A stretch of DNA of 64,000 nt from Tistrella mobilis KA081020-065 (lineage in GTDB: Bacteria > Pseudomonadota > Alphaproteobacteria > Tistrellales > Tistrellaceae). Below the pieces are notes generated by a model, which saw only the letters and a list, made by a program, of their open reading frames with translations, was not told where the DNA came from and did no database searches. Within the stretch, counting starts at the first letter, position 1. Each line of letters begins with the position of its first letter. Shown here piece after piece: positions 18,569 through 27,795 of this stretch. The position numbers and the translations under genes were made by a program. The DNA lies in assembly GCF_000264455.2 (NCBI RefSeq), contig NC_017956.1:1223501-1287500 (forward strand), written 5' to 3'.

Positions 18569-19714
18569 TCATCCCTTGCTGGTGTGGTTGCCCTCGGCCA
18601 CCCAGATGGTGTTGCCCCAGTCGCTTTCATTGCGCACGGCGCTGAACAGACCGCTGTTGCCGTACTGGTCGTAGATCGTGAACCGGGTCTCGTAATACCA
18701 GTTGTCATAGCCCGAGTTGTAGCTGCTGCTGTGCAGCCGGGTCAGGCAGACGGCATTGCGGCGCTGGTTGTAGCGGATATTGATGCCGATCTGAGAAATA
18801 TAGGCGGTGTTTTCAGGCCCGAACTGCCAGATGTAGTGCCAGTTGGGGTGCTTGTCCTTCGAGATGATCGACCAGTTCGACGGCCCGCTCGGCGCACCGC
18901 TGATGTCGGAGCGGATGATGTAGCAGCCCTGTTCGGTGATGGTGAAGTAATAGTTGTCCTGGTCCCAATCCTTGCCGTTCGCCGTATCCTCGCGGTCGAG
19001 ACGGGTGTTGCTCGAATTGTAAAAGATCGGGGTCAGTGCGCGCAGCGCGACGCTGTATTTGAAGTTGCCGGCAGGGGCGCTGAAATGCTGGTCGGCGTTC
19101 AGCGCGTAACCGCCGTCCGGCAGGGTGATCTTGCTGCCGATGGTGATGGCACGTGACCGCGCATCGGTGGCGCAGGTGACGTAATAGGTCGTGACTTCCT
19201 GGACGAACTGGGCGAAGCGCGCCACTGCGTTCTGTCCTTCGGGCAGGGTGTGGAACTGGTTGACCGAGGTGCCATAGGCCCAGCCCGAGGGCAGGGACTG
19301 GGCAGTGGTATAGTCGAGCAGGGTGATGCTGGTGCGCGCCAGCACGGCCGGGCTCAGCGGCACTACGGTGCTGTTCACATCGATCGGCGTGAAGTAGATC
19401 CGCACACCGATCTGGTTGAGGCCGTTGCCGTAGATCGAGCCGGAGGTGGCGCCGGTTTCGAACACGATGCGGAAATCGGACAGGCCGCTCCAGGCGTGCT
19501 GCCAGTCGGCATTGTTCTCGCCCCAGGCCGGGTAGTAGCGGCCCTGGCTGCTGCCGTCGAACTGGGCGATCATGAAGTCGCCGGCGGCATAGATGTGGTT
19601 GTTGTCGGCATCGGACGGGCGGACGACGAAGATGTCGCCTTTCTGGGCGTCATTGCCCCAGACTTTCGGGTTCTCGTAGGTACCAGCGGCGGCTTGTCTC
19701 TGCACGGCGTCCAT
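18569..19714 (-). CDS. hypothetical protein downstream of the RHS gene
   Basis: 381 residues, function unknown. It is rich in Trp, Tyr, Asn and Ser with few charged helices, suggesting an all-beta protein. Two stretches look alike: GENNADWQHAWSG near residue 65 and KDKHPNWHYIWQF near residue 290, each followed by a beta-like segment ending in GxxIYF or GINIRY. This hints at two related domains, perhaps sugar- or surface-binding. No signal peptide is seen. The ATG at 19714 is preferred over 19735 because aagggaga lies 7 nt upstream. It starts 48 nt after the RHS stop on the same strand, so co-expression is likely; partner, immunity or delivery roles are all open. Confidence 0.75.
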   Translation of the reverse strand: MDAVQRQAAAGTYENPKVWGNDAQKGDIFVVRPSDADNNHIYAAGDFMIAQFDGSSQGRYYPAWGENNADWQHAWSGLSDFRIVFETGATSGSIYGNGLNQIGVRIYFTPIDVNSTVVPLSPAVLARTSITLLDYTTAQSLPSGWAYGTSVNQFHTLPEGQNAVARFAQFVQEVTTYYVTCATDARSRAITIGSKITLPDGGYALNADQHFSAPAGNFKYSVALRALTPIFYNSSNTRLDREDTANGKDWDQDNYYFTITEQGCYIIRSDISGAPSGPSNWSIISKDKHPNWHYIWQFGPENTAYISQIGINIRYNQRRNAVCLTRLHSSSYNSGYDNWYYETRFTIYDQYGNSGLFSAVRNESDWGNTIWVAEGNHTSKG

Positions 19715-19762
19715 CTGGCGGTCTCCCTTTGACATGCGGGTGGGGTTGCGGAGGAGGGGTGA

Positions 19763-22700
19763 TTACCGATAGCCGGTGTCGGGCACGCGTCGGCGGATGC
19801 TGCGCGGGCTGAGCGGCGGGTCGCCGGTCGGTGCACCGACGGTGAATGTCAGCCGGTCCGCATTGGTCTCGGCGAGCGGAACGCCCCGGGTGGGGACCTG
19901 GGTTCTGCCGCTGGGCGAACTTGCCGTCACGTTGTAGAGGCGCCCCTGGTTGTCGGCCGCGATGAATCTGTCATGCAGCGGTTGCGCGCCGATCTGGTTG
20001 TCCTGGCGGAAGCGCTGAACGACGTCGAAGCGTTCGCGCATGCGCTGCTCCGGGTTCCAGTCACCGATCGTCGTGGTGACATAACGGGTGGAGGTGACAT
20101 GGTCGCGCTGCTGTCCTGCAGGGCGGGCGCGGTCGTTCTCGGCCGGGGACAGATGCGGGTATTCGCTGGTCCGGGCCGTTCCCCCGCCCTGGACGTCGGT
20201 AGGCCTGCCATTGTCGAAACCCGTCCGGGGCGATTCGACGCCCGAGGTTGCGCGTACGGTCTGGCGACCTTCCGTAGCGGCTTCCCAGGGTCTGCGGGCC
20301 GCCCGGGCCTCCGCTGCCCAGGCGCGCGCAGCCCTGGGCGCGCCACGGCCGCCCAGTCCTTCGCGCTGGATCGTTGCGACACGTTCTGACAGCTCCGAAA
20401 GGCTGTTGCTGACCCGGCGGCCGACCGTGCTGCCGAGTTTTCCCAGGCCCTCCATCGCACCCGGAGCGCCGAGGCCCATCGACACCCAGCCCAGGATGGC
20501 GGAGGCCTGCGGTGCCGCGTCCTCAAGGGCACCACTGACGATGCCGGTGATGTCGGCGGCAAGACCCAGCCCACCGATCACCCCCACCGCCGAGGCGCCG
20601 GCGCTGATCCCCGCGATCACGCCTTCCGCCGCGATCACCGGCGCAGCAGCCAGACCGAAGGTGGCGACGGTGGCGAGGATCCCCACGATGCCGAGACCGA
20701 TACCGATCCAGGCGCTGACGCTCAGATGCCCTGTCGGATCGGCCAGGTTGATGGGGTCGCCTGCGCAATAGGCGTAGCGATTGATGCCGCCCGGGCCGAA
20801 GGGGCTCCAGGAATCAGGCGTGGTGAAGCGCATCAGGGCCGGATCATAGGCCCGGTAGCCATTGCCCAGATGGATCATGCCGGTCGCCGGATCCTGCCGT
20901 TCGGCATCGAAGCCGTTGGGTACGGCGGTCGAGATCGGCCGGAAGCCATAGGGGGTATAGGCGAAGCTGCCGATACCGGCGGCGAGCAGCACACTCCCCT
21001 TGCCGTCGGTGCCGTAGAGCGTCGTGGCGGCTCCGCTTCCGTCGCGGCGCTGACCAAGGGCGAGGCCTGCCAGGCTGGGGAAGCGCAGTGAGCCGCCGCT
21101 CTCGATCTGATTGGTGAGCAGGCTGCCGCGATAGTGGAGCTCCTGGCCACCGCCAGTCGGGCCCTGAAGGATCAGCCGGTCGGTGGCATCATAGCCATAG
21201 TTTGCGGTCGCACCGCCATCGACCGTGATCAGCCGGCCGAGCGGGTCATAGCCCAGTCGGCGTCCGGCGGCATCGAGGATCATCCGTCCGGCGCTGTCAT
21301 AGGCGAGGTCGATCCGAGCCGGATAGCCGGGATGGGTGTGGGTGACCCGGACCAGCCGTGTGGGATCGGTCGTATCATAGGTGAAGACGGCGGTGTCGGT
21401 GCCGTCGGCCAGGGTGGTGGTGCAGCCCAGCACATTGCCGAGCGCGTCATAGGTGAGCGCCAGGGCCGAGATGGGGCGCCCCGAGACATCGGTCGGCGGC
21501 TGGCTGCCGGTGCAGCTGTAGCTCGTCAGGCGGTTGCGGCTGTCATAGCCGAAACTCTCCTGCCGGAGCGTGGCGCCGGCCTGACGGGTGGTCCGGCTCT
21601 GGATCTGGCCGTTCGCCCGCCAGCTCTGCGAGATCGAGAGGCTGGCGGCGCCCGAGATTTCCCGACTGGTCTCCAGGCCGAAGGCGTCGTAGCCGAGGGT
21701 GGTGGTGAGCGTGCGGCCGGTGGTGGGGTCGGTCGTGGTCCAGCTCGACGGGCGCCCGAAGGCGTCGTAGCTGAGGCTGGCGGTCAGGCCGGGATCGGTG
21801 ATGCTCGTGTTCCGGCCAAGCCCGTCATAGGCGAAGCGCTGGGTGGTGCCGCCGACATCGGTCCAGTGTTGCAGCCGGCCCTGCAGCGAGTGCAGATATG
21901 AGGTGCTGCGGGCGGGCGCATCGGTGGCCGTCCGGGTGGTTTCGCCCTTGAGCAGGCCCGACGGGTAATAGGCGATGTCGCGGACGGCGCCGCCGGCCTG
22001 GGTGGCGTCGGTCAGTAGGATGCCCGCCGGCGCATAGGCATAGGTCTGAACCATGCCGCCCGCGCTGACGCGCGTGCGGGCGAAGCCGAGGGCCGGCTCC
22101 CAGGCAAAGCTGGCGGTGACGCCGTCGGGGCGGGTTTCGCTTGCGGGAACCGGCCGGTTGCCGTCGTAGGAGAAGCTGCTGGTCTGGCCGCCCGTGACGG
22201 CCGTCTGCTTGCGTCCCAGACCGTCGAAGGTCTGGGTGCCGAGAGAGGTGTTGCCTACCCGCACCGCAGTGATCAGCGTGCCGTTGGAATCGGGTGCATA
22301 GCTTTTGGTGACCACCGTGCCGTCGGGCAGGGTGGTGGCGGTCACACGATCCCAGTCGTCATAGGCATAGGCGGTTACCTGGCCGAGTTCGTCGGTGCGC
22401 CGGCGCAGGCGGCCGATGCCGTCATAGGTGCAGGTGATGGTGGCCTGGAGCCTGCCGTCGGCGGCGTAGCGCCGGGTCGTCGTCGGCAGGCCCATAAGAT
22501 TGCAGGTGGTGATCTGCCATCCCTGTCCTGCGCCGACCAGGCCGGTCTGCGTCTGCAGGGTCACCGGATCATAGGCGCTGCGCTCCTGATGACCGTCGGG
22601 CAGGGTGATGATGTCGTTGCCGCCCCAGTCGTCATAGCCGAAACGGCTGGTGCCCGAGACGGTGGTCTGGCCGCTGCCGCCATCCGGCCGCAGCGTGTCG

Positions 22701-24754
22701 AGATCGGTGGCTTCCGTCACCCGGCCCCAGGCGTCGTAGCTTCGCGACGCGATGGTGATCCAGCCCTGGAGGGTCCCGTCGGCATCCGCCATCTCGCGCC
22801 GGACTTCCCGGCCAAGCCCGTCGGTCCAGTAGCGGGTCCGGACGCCGCGGGTGTCGGTGACGGTGGTCGCCGAGGTCTTCTGCGGGCCGGTCAGCAGGTC
22901 GTAGGCATAGCTCTGCACGGTTTCGAAGCCGGTACCGGGGCTGGCCGTGCTGGTCAGGATCCGGCCGAGCCCGTCATAGGTGTAGCGGGTCTCCACACCC
23001 CAGGGATCGGTCTCGGAGACCAGTCGGGCGCCATAGGTGGTCTGTACGCGCCGGCGGGTCACCGTGAAGCCGTCATGGGTGGTGATGGTCGCGGTCTGAA
23101 CCAGATCCCCACCCTGGCGGGTGAAGGTGAAATCGGTGCGCCGGTCATAGGAGGGCGGGTTGCCGCCGGGGACATGGATGGTCTCGGTCAGCCGCGACAT
23201 CCGGCCGAATTCGGCCGATCCCGTGTCGGTGACATAGGCATAGGTGGCACTGTGAAGCAGCCGCCCGTCGCGGGACAGATCTTCCCGCGTCTTCATCACC
23301 GCGCTTGCGACCGGCGTCCCCGCCACCACGCCCAGCTGACCATAGATATAGCTGGTCACTTCGACAGGGGCGTCGTAGCCGGTGGTGGGCGGGGTGACGG
23401 TGCAGGTTTTGGGGAAACGGACGAAGCCGTTCGGGTCGGCGGGGCATTTGCCCGCCTCGCCACCGGCCGGATAATAGACCCAGCTCGTGGTGGTGCCGTC
23501 CGGCGTCACCTGCAGGGTCATGTTGCCCGCGCCGTCGAATTCGGTGGTGGTGGTTTCGGTGCGTGACGACTGGCCGCCATTGCCGGCATAGGTCACGGTG
23601 CTCGATCGCGGCAGCTGGAACTGTGCCGGCTGATCCTTGAACTGGGTGCCGATCCGCGCGTAATAGACGGTCTCGGTGGTCCGGGCGGCCTTGCCCTGAC
23701 TGACGACCTCTTTGGTCATCAGATGGAAGTTGTTATAGGTCCGCTCGATGGTCATCGTCCGGTCGCCGCAGACCGATATCTCGCGGGACCAGTAGCTGTA
23801 GCTGGTCAGGACATCGTAGAGATAATCAGAATCCGGGCTCCAGCGACCGCCGCTGGCCGAGGCGCCCAGGTAGTTGGTTGAAGAATAAGTGTAAGTCCGG
23901 GCGATCGCCGGCTGATTTCCCTGCGGATACTGGGTGTAGCTGTCGACCCGCGGCAGGGCGGGCAGGCCCGCACCCGAGGGGAAGGCGGCGCCGCTGGCCA
24001 GATAAGTCACCCGTTCGATCAGCCCGGTGGGCGACTGAAGTTCGGTCAGCATCTGCCGGCCGCCGACCGGATTGTAGGTCAGGCTCCAGGCGAGGGCAGG
24101 GTTTTGGGCGGTATTCTCCACCCGGCTCAGATAGTTACCCTGGAAGGAGAGGCGGAGCGTGTAGCTTCCGGCCTGTCCCGGCCAGACGGTGAGCGTGCTG
24201 ACCGAGGTGCCGTAAGTCGCCTGAAACAGAACCGTCGTCTCGTCCTTCACCTGGGTCAGCCGCCGGGTGGTTCCCGACTGATCCCAGGTCAGATCGAGGC
24301 GCCGTCCGGTCGGGCTGTAGATCCGGCCAGGCACCTTCACGGCGAAGGCGTCGTTGCGCAACAGTTCCACATCGCCGGATTTGTGCGTGATCCGGTAATA
24401 GCCGGCGTATGGCCCCGTCGTGAGCTTTTCGAAGCGCACCGTGTCGAGCCGGTTCTGCTGGAGCGAGACACCATTGGTCGTCTCGTTGACCTTGAACTGG
24501 TCCCCTGTCGACAGGATCAGCAGGCGTTGCCCACTGTCGTAGCGCGAAAGGCCGAGCGAAAATCCCTGGCCGATGCCGGGTGCCGCCGCGCCCAGCGGGT
24601 CATAGCGCAGCGCAAGATCGATCGAGGGCCCGAGATTGGCGTTCCCGATCAGTCGCGCGACCGGCAGGGTCACGCTGTAAAGCCCGGTTCGCGGATCCAC
24701 GCCGCCCTGCAATGCGCTGGGGAAGTTGAAGGCTTGCGAGTAGAAATCGGCCAT
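19763..24754 (-). CDS. giant RHS/YD-repeat protein with variable C-terminal tip
   Basis: 1,663 residues. Tens of YD repeats (YDGLGRILTS, YDDWDRVTATTLPDG, YDALGNVLGC and others) cover the middle and should build the hollow RHS shell. The RHS core ends with NGYRAYDPALMRFTTPDSW, then GGINRYAYCAGDPINLADPTG at about residue 1343. After it come about 320 unique residues: a Gly/Ala-rich hydrophobic segment of about 80, a basic linker, and a terminal region around ERFDVVQRFRQDNQIGAQPL that I cannot assign. In RHS toxins the unique tip is the toxin. No signal peptide is visible. The start at 24754 is set by gggagga 6 nt upstream. The upstream region is unusually AT-rich. Confidence 0.92.
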   Translation of the reverse strand: MADFYSQAFNFPSALQGGVDPRTGLYSVTLPVARLIGNANLGPSIDLALRYDPLGAAAPGIGQGFSLGLSRYDSGQRLLILSTGDQFKVNETTNGVSLQQNRLDTVRFEKLTTGPYAGYYRITHKSGDVELLRNDAFAVKVPGRIYSPTGRRLDLTWDQSGTTRRLTQVKDETTVLFQATYGTSVSTLTVWPGQAGSYTLRLSFQGNYLSRVENTAQNPALAWSLTYNPVGGRQMLTELQSPTGLIERVTYLASGAAFPSGAGLPALPRVDSYTQYPQGNQPAIARTYTYSSTNYLGASASGGRWSPDSDYLYDVLTSYSYWSREISVCGDRTMTIERTYNNFHLMTKEVVSQGKAARTTETVYYARIGTQFKDQPAQFQLPRSSTVTYAGNGGQSSRTETTTTEFDGAGNMTLQVTPDGTTTSWVYYPAGGEAGKCPADPNGFVRFPKTCTVTPPTTGYDAPVEVTSYIYGQLGVVAGTPVASAVMKTREDLSRDGRLLHSATYAYVTDTGSAEFGRMSRLTETIHVPGGNPPSYDRRTDFTFTRQGGDLVQTATITTHDGFTVTRRRVQTTYGARLVSETDPWGVETRYTYDGLGRILTSTASPGTGFETVQSYAYDLLTGPQKTSATTVTDTRGVRTRYWTDGLGREVRREMADADGTLQGWITIASRSYDAWGRVTEATDLDTLRPDGGSGQTTVSGTSRFGYDDWGGNDIITLPDGHQERSAYDPVTLQTQTGLVGAGQGWQITTCNLMGLPTTTRRYAADGRLQATITCTYDGIGRLRRRTDELGQVTAYAYDDWDRVTATTLPDGTVVTKSYAPDSNGTLITAVRVGNTSLGTQTFDGLGRKQTAVTGGQTSSFSYDGNRPVPASETRPDGVTASFAWEPALGFARTRVSAGGMVQTYAYAPAGILLTDATQAGGAVRDIAYYPSGLLKGETTRTATDAPARSTSYLHSLQGRLQHWTDVGGTTQRFAYDGLGRNTSITDPGLTASLSYDAFGRPSSWTTTDPTTGRTLTTTLGYDAFGLETSREISGAASLSISQSWRANGQIQSRTTRQAGATLRQESFGYDSRNRLTSYSCTGSQPPTDVSGRPISALALTYDALGNVLGCTTTLADGTDTAVFTYDTTDPTRLVRVTHTHPGYPARIDLAYDSAGRMILDAAGRRLGYDPLGRLITVDGGATANYGYDATDRLILQGPTGGGQELHYRGSLLTNQIESGGSLRFPSLAGLALGQRRDGSGAATTLYGTDGKGSVLLAAGIGSFAYTPYGFRPISTAVPNGFDAERQDPATGMIHLGNGYRAYDPALMRFTTPDSWSPFGPGGINRYAYCAGDPINLADPTGHLSVSAWIGIGLGIVGILATVATFGLAAAPVIAAEGVIAGISAGASAVGVIGGLGLAADITGIVSGALEDAAPQASAILGWVSMGLGAPGAMEGLGKLGSTVGRRVSNSLSELSERVATIQREGLGGRGAPRAARAWAAEARAARRPWEAATEGRQTVRATSGVESPRTGFDNGRPTDVQGGGTARTSEYPHLSPAENDRARPAGQQRDHVTSTRYVTTTIGDWNPEQRMRERFDVVQRFRQDNQIGAQPLHDRFIAADNQGRLYNVTASSPSGRTQVPTRGVPLAETNADRLTFTVGAPTGDPPLSPRSIRRRVPDTGYR

Positions 24755-24820
24755 GGGGCTCCTCCCGGGCCGGCATTCATGCGCCGGTCGCGTTCGTTCG
24801 GGTAACAATGGGGTAGTCAC

Positions 24821-24922
24821 TTATTCGTAGCTTTTTATCAAAAATAAAATCGCAAAGGTAGCCAAATATGAATTAAAGAAAATATTTCTGAAAAGATAAG
24901 AAATCTATGGTAGATAATGTGC
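24821..24922 (-). promoter_or_regulatory. AT-rich region upstream of the RHS gene
   Basis: About 100 nt far richer in A/T than its flanks (runs such as gctttttatcaaaaataaaa), upstream of the minus-strand RHS start. It likely contains its promoter and possibly silencer (H-NS/MucR-type) binding; no single -35/-10 pair stands out. It may also mark an insertion border. Confidence 0.4.
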
Positions 24923-24948
24923 CCGCACGGACCCCCCGCACGGACCCC
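24923..24948. repeat. perfect 13-bp tandem duplication
   Basis: ccgcacggacccc occurs twice in a row (24923-24935 and 24936-24948), between the RHS promoter region and the end of the GNAT gene, followed by the palindrome ccccatgggg. It looks like slippage; no function is evident. Confidence 0.75.
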
Positions 24949-24963
24949 ATGGGGAGCCGGCGG

Positions 24964-25503
24964 TCAGTTCCAGTCGTCGGGCTCTGCCGTCGTGACCCTG
25001 AGCAGGCGGAAGCCGGCCTTCAGATAGGCCCCGAAGGCGCGGGGATGGTCGGTGGTGTCGGTGTGGAGCACGACATGGGCCGCGCCGGCTTCGAACGCCG
25101 TGCGAAGCGCATGGTCGAGCAGGAAGCTGCCCCAGCCGCGGCCCTGGGCGGCGGGGGCCAGGCCGAAATGCACGATCTCGGCAGCCGGGGCCGCGGGCGT
25201 GCCATGGGCGAGGTCCAGCTCCACGAACCCCAGAATCGTGCCGGCGGCATCCCGTGCGATCAGCACCCGCCGGCCCGGGCGGTCCAGGATCGCCTGCAGC
25301 GCATCGCGTGTCAGGCTCAGGCGCCGCGACCAGCCATGGGGGCCGCCCACGGCGCGATAGGCGGCAAGATAGGTTTCGACATCGCCATCGGCCTGCGTCA
25401 GGTGCAGGTGGGGCGGTTGCGGGCGGGGCGGCTGCGGGTGGTCTGGACCGGATGGCGGCCGGTCCATGCCGAACCAGCTGAAGACCACCCGACTGCCGGT
25501 CAT
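24964..25503 (-). CDS. GNAT-family N-acetyltransferase
   Basis: 179 residues with a GNAT fold in the C-terminal two thirds. The acetyl-CoA loop is GLAPAAQGRGWGSFLLDHAL (R/Q-x-x-G-x-G type) at about residues 113-132, preceded by ILGFVELDLAHG and followed by HTDTTDHPRAFGAYLKAGFR. The N-terminus has a Pro/Gln-rich disordered stretch. The substrate is unknown. The start codon overlaps the stop of the upstream CobW-type gene by 4 nt (25500-25503), so the two are translated together. Confidence 0.88.
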   Translation of the reverse strand: MTGSRVVFSWFGMDRPPSGPDHPQPPRPQPPHLHLTQADGDVETYLAAYRAVGGPHGWSRRLSLTRDALQAILDRPGRRVLIARDAAGTILGFVELDLAHGTPAAPAAEIVHFGLAPAAQGRGWGSFLLDHALRTAFEAGAAHVVLHTDTTDHPRAFGAYLKAGFRLLRVTTAEPDDWN

Positions 25504-26603
25504 GCCGCCGCCTCGGCCGCCAGTTGATCCAGCGCCGCGACGGGGTCGGCATCCAGGGTGATGGCGACCAGCGTCGGTTCCCCGGGCAGATCGGCATCGT
25601 GGCCGAGCGGCATGGCCGGGTAGAGCCGGTGCTGCACGCCATGCAGGGCGGCGCCCGGGCGGTCGCCCTCGGGCGGCAGCAGGCCTTTCAGCCGCAGCAG
25701 CGCCGGCCCCATCCGGGCGGCCAGGCGCTCTGCGGCGCGGATCACCCGCGCCTGCGAGGTGCCGGCCGGCAGCCGCCGGGTGGCGGTGGCGATGCGGGCA
25801 TCGGCGGTGTGGTGGTGGCCGTGATGATGATCGTGCCCGTGGTCGTGATCGTGCCCGTGATCATGGTGATGATGCCCATTCCCCGGAACCGAACAGGCGC
25901 CGTCGGCACAGATCCGGCGATCGGCCTCCGCTTCGGCGGCAAGCCAGGCGCGGGCGCTGTCGCCCCGGGCTTCGGGCGCATAGGGCAGGGGGGCGATCAG
26001 CCGGTCGGGATCGGCCAGCGCCGCCTCTCGCGACAGGATCAGGGCGCCCGGATTCAGCACCTGCAGCCGTGCAGTCAGCGCCGCCGTGGCGGCGGCCCCG
26101 GCGAGATCCGCCTTGGTGATCACGATCCGGTCGGCCAGAACCGCCTGACGCAGAGCCTCTTCATGGGTGTCGAGCTGGGCGGCACCATGTTCGGCATCGA
26201 CACAGGCAACGATACCCGCCAGCGCGAACCGCGCCGCGGTCAGCGGATGGGCGGCGAGCGTGTGGATGATCGGCGCCGGATCGGCCAGGCCGGTGGTCTC
26301 GATGATCACCCGGTCCAGCCGGTCGATCTGCCCGCGGACATGATCCAGATGCAGCCGCATCAGCGTGTCGGTCAGATCGGATCTGAGGGTGCAGCAGATG
26401 CAGCCGGCATCGATCGCCACCTGCCGTTCGCCGGCCATGCGCAGCAATTCATGGTCGATCCCGGTCTCGCCGAATTCGTTCACGATCAAGGCGGTCGATG
26501 GGGCGATCTCAGGCCGCTGCCGGAAGATGTCGGCGATCAGGCTGGTCTTTCCGGCACCGAGGAAGCCGGTGATCACCAGCACGGGAATGCGGCGTTCGGT
26601 CAT
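25500..26603 (-). CDS. CobW/COG0523-family GTP-binding metallochaperone
   Basis: About 367 residues of the G3E GTPase group, which deliver or sense metals such as Zn or Co. Visible: P-loop GFLGAGKT (residues 13-20), the metal-binding CxCC motif (Cys68, Cys70, Cys71 in GCICCTL), ETTGLADPAPI, the TKAD guanine-specificity motif, and a His/Asp-rich loop with alternating HHHHDHGHDHDHGHD around residues 240-265, a typical metal-binding insert. The ATG at 26603 fits the family start. It forms an overlapping pair with the GNAT gene. No Zur box was seen upstream, so which metal it serves stays open. Confidence 0.92.
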   Translation of the reverse strand: MTERRIPVLVITGFLGAGKTSLIADIFRQRPEIAPSTALIVNEFGETGIDHELLRMAGERQVAIDAGCICCTLRSDLTDTLMRLHLDHVRGQIDRLDRVIIETTGLADPAPIIHTLAAHPLTAARFALAGIVACVDAEHGAAQLDTHEEALRQAVLADRIVITKADLAGAAATAALTARLQVLNPGALILSREAALADPDRLIAPLPYAPEARGDSARAWLAAEAEADRRICADGACSVPGNGHHHHDHGHDHDHGHDHHHGHHHTADARIATATRRLPAGTSQARVIRAAERLAARMGPALLRLKGLLPPEGDRPGAALHGVQHRLYPAMPLGHDADLPGEPTLVAITLDADPVAALDQLAAEAAA

Positions 26604-26751
26604 GGTGCGCCTCATCGGGAAGGGGGCACCAGAATAGGCAGGCCCGCAACCGTCGTCGAGACGTGACCGCTTGGGAGAATGGCCGTGTTTTCAGATGGCG
26701 GACGGCGCCGTAGTGTTGGGGCCACGGCCCCTGGGGCTGCACGGGTTGGAG

Positions 26752-27693
26752 ATGACGATGTTCGACAGGATAGCCGTCCTCGGGGCGGGGACGATCGGGA
26801 TGAGCTGGGCGGCGCTGTTCGCCGCGAGCGGCCGCGAGGTGGTCGTCTATGACCCCGCCCCGGATACGGAAGCGCGCTGCCGCCGGCTGGTGGCGGCCAG
26901 TGCCGACGCGCTGAGCGCGCTGGGCCAGCCCCAGGCCGGCGACGACAGCCGGATGCGTTTCACCACCGACCCCGCCGAGGCGGTGGACGGCGCCGGTTTC
27001 GTGCAGGAAAGCGTGCCCGAGCGGGTCGAGGTCAAGCACGCGCTCTATGCCCGGATCGCGGATCGGCTGGCGCCGCAGGCGATCATCGGCAGTTCCACCT
27101 CGGGGCTTACCCTCGGCCAGCTTCAGGCCGGATGTGCGGTACCCGGGCGGCTGATCATCGCCCATCCCTTCAACCCGCCGCATCTGATCCCACTGGTGGA
27201 ACTGATGGGCAACGACCTGACAGATGCAGATGTGATCGACACCGCCGACGCCTTCTATACCGGCCTCGGTAAGGTCTGCGTGCGGCTGCACAAGGAGGTG
27301 CCCGGGCATATCGCCAACCGCCTTCAGGCGGCGATCTGGCGCGAAGCCATCCATCTCGCAGCCGAGGGCGTCGCGAGTGTCGAGGATATCGACAAGGCCG
27401 TGGCCTATGGGCCCGGCCTGCGCTGGGCGGCGATGGGGCCGGTCAGCCTGTTCCATCTGGGCGGAGGCCCGGGCGGCATCCGCGCCTTCTGCGACCATCT
27501 GGGCGGCGCCTTCCAGAGCTGGTGGCAGGATCTGGGCACGCCGATGATGACGCCCGAGGTGGTCGACATGCTGGCCGAGGGCGTGGCGGCCGGCGGTGAT
27601 GCCCGCCCGATCGAGGAGCTGGCGGCCGAGCGCGACCGGCTGATCCTGGCCTATCTGCTGGCGCGGGGGAGCAGGACGACGCCTTCGTCCTGA
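26752..27693 (+). CDS. 3-hydroxyacyl-CoA dehydrogenase family protein (carnitine 3-dehydrogenase-like)
   Basis: About 313 residues. The N-terminal Rossmann domain has GAGTIG at residues 11-16, then DPAPDTEARCRRLV, and the family motif QESVPERVEVKHALYARI with GSSTSGLTLGQL. The C-terminal helical domain has HPFNPPHLIPLVELM and the active-site His/Glu pair region. Single-domain members of about 310-320 residues include L-carnitine dehydrogenase and L-gulonate 3-dehydrogenase, so the substrate may be a 3-hydroxy acid and not necessarily a CoA ester. The start at 26752 (or 26758) is preferred over an upstream ATG at 26671, which adds atypical residues. Confidence 0.9.
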   Translation: MTMFDRIAVLGAGTIGMSWAALFAASGREVVVYDPAPDTEARCRRLVAASADALSALGQPQAGDDSRMRFTTDPAEAVDGAGFVQESVPERVEVKHALYARIADRLAPQAIIGSSTSGLTLGQLQAGCAVPGRLIIAHPFNPPHLIPLVELMGNDLTDADVIDTADAFYTGLGKVCVRLHKEVPGHIANRLQAAIWREAIHLAAEGVASVEDIDKAVAYGPGLRWAAMGPVSLFHLGGGPGGIRAFCDHLGGAFQSWWQDLGTPMMTPEVVDMLAEGVAAGGDARPIEELAAERDRLILAYLLARGSRTTPSS

Positions 27694-27732
27694 ACTGGCC
27701 CCCTGTCCTGAATACTGGCCCTGAAAAGACGA

Positions 27733-27762
27733 CGGGCGCGGCAGGAAACCCTGCCGCGCCCG
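27733..27762. terminator. terminator between the dehydrogenase gene and icd
   Basis: cgggcgcggcagg-aaac-cctgccgcgcccg is a perfect 13-bp stem with a tetraloop between convergent genes, and serves both directions. Confidence 0.85.
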
Positions 27763-27795
27763 CGATCTTCAGCCGTCTGCCTTAACGGCAGGTCC

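Noticed and set aside
19763-24754. Regular short DNA repeats (catag/gtcatag-like) as a possible CRISPR or satellite
   Set aside because: They are codons of the YD repeats in the RHS protein, irregularly spaced and coding.
25800-25875. Repeated gtgatgatgatc-like sequence as a DNA repeat element
   Set aside because: It encodes the His/Asp-rich metal loop of the CobW-type protein.
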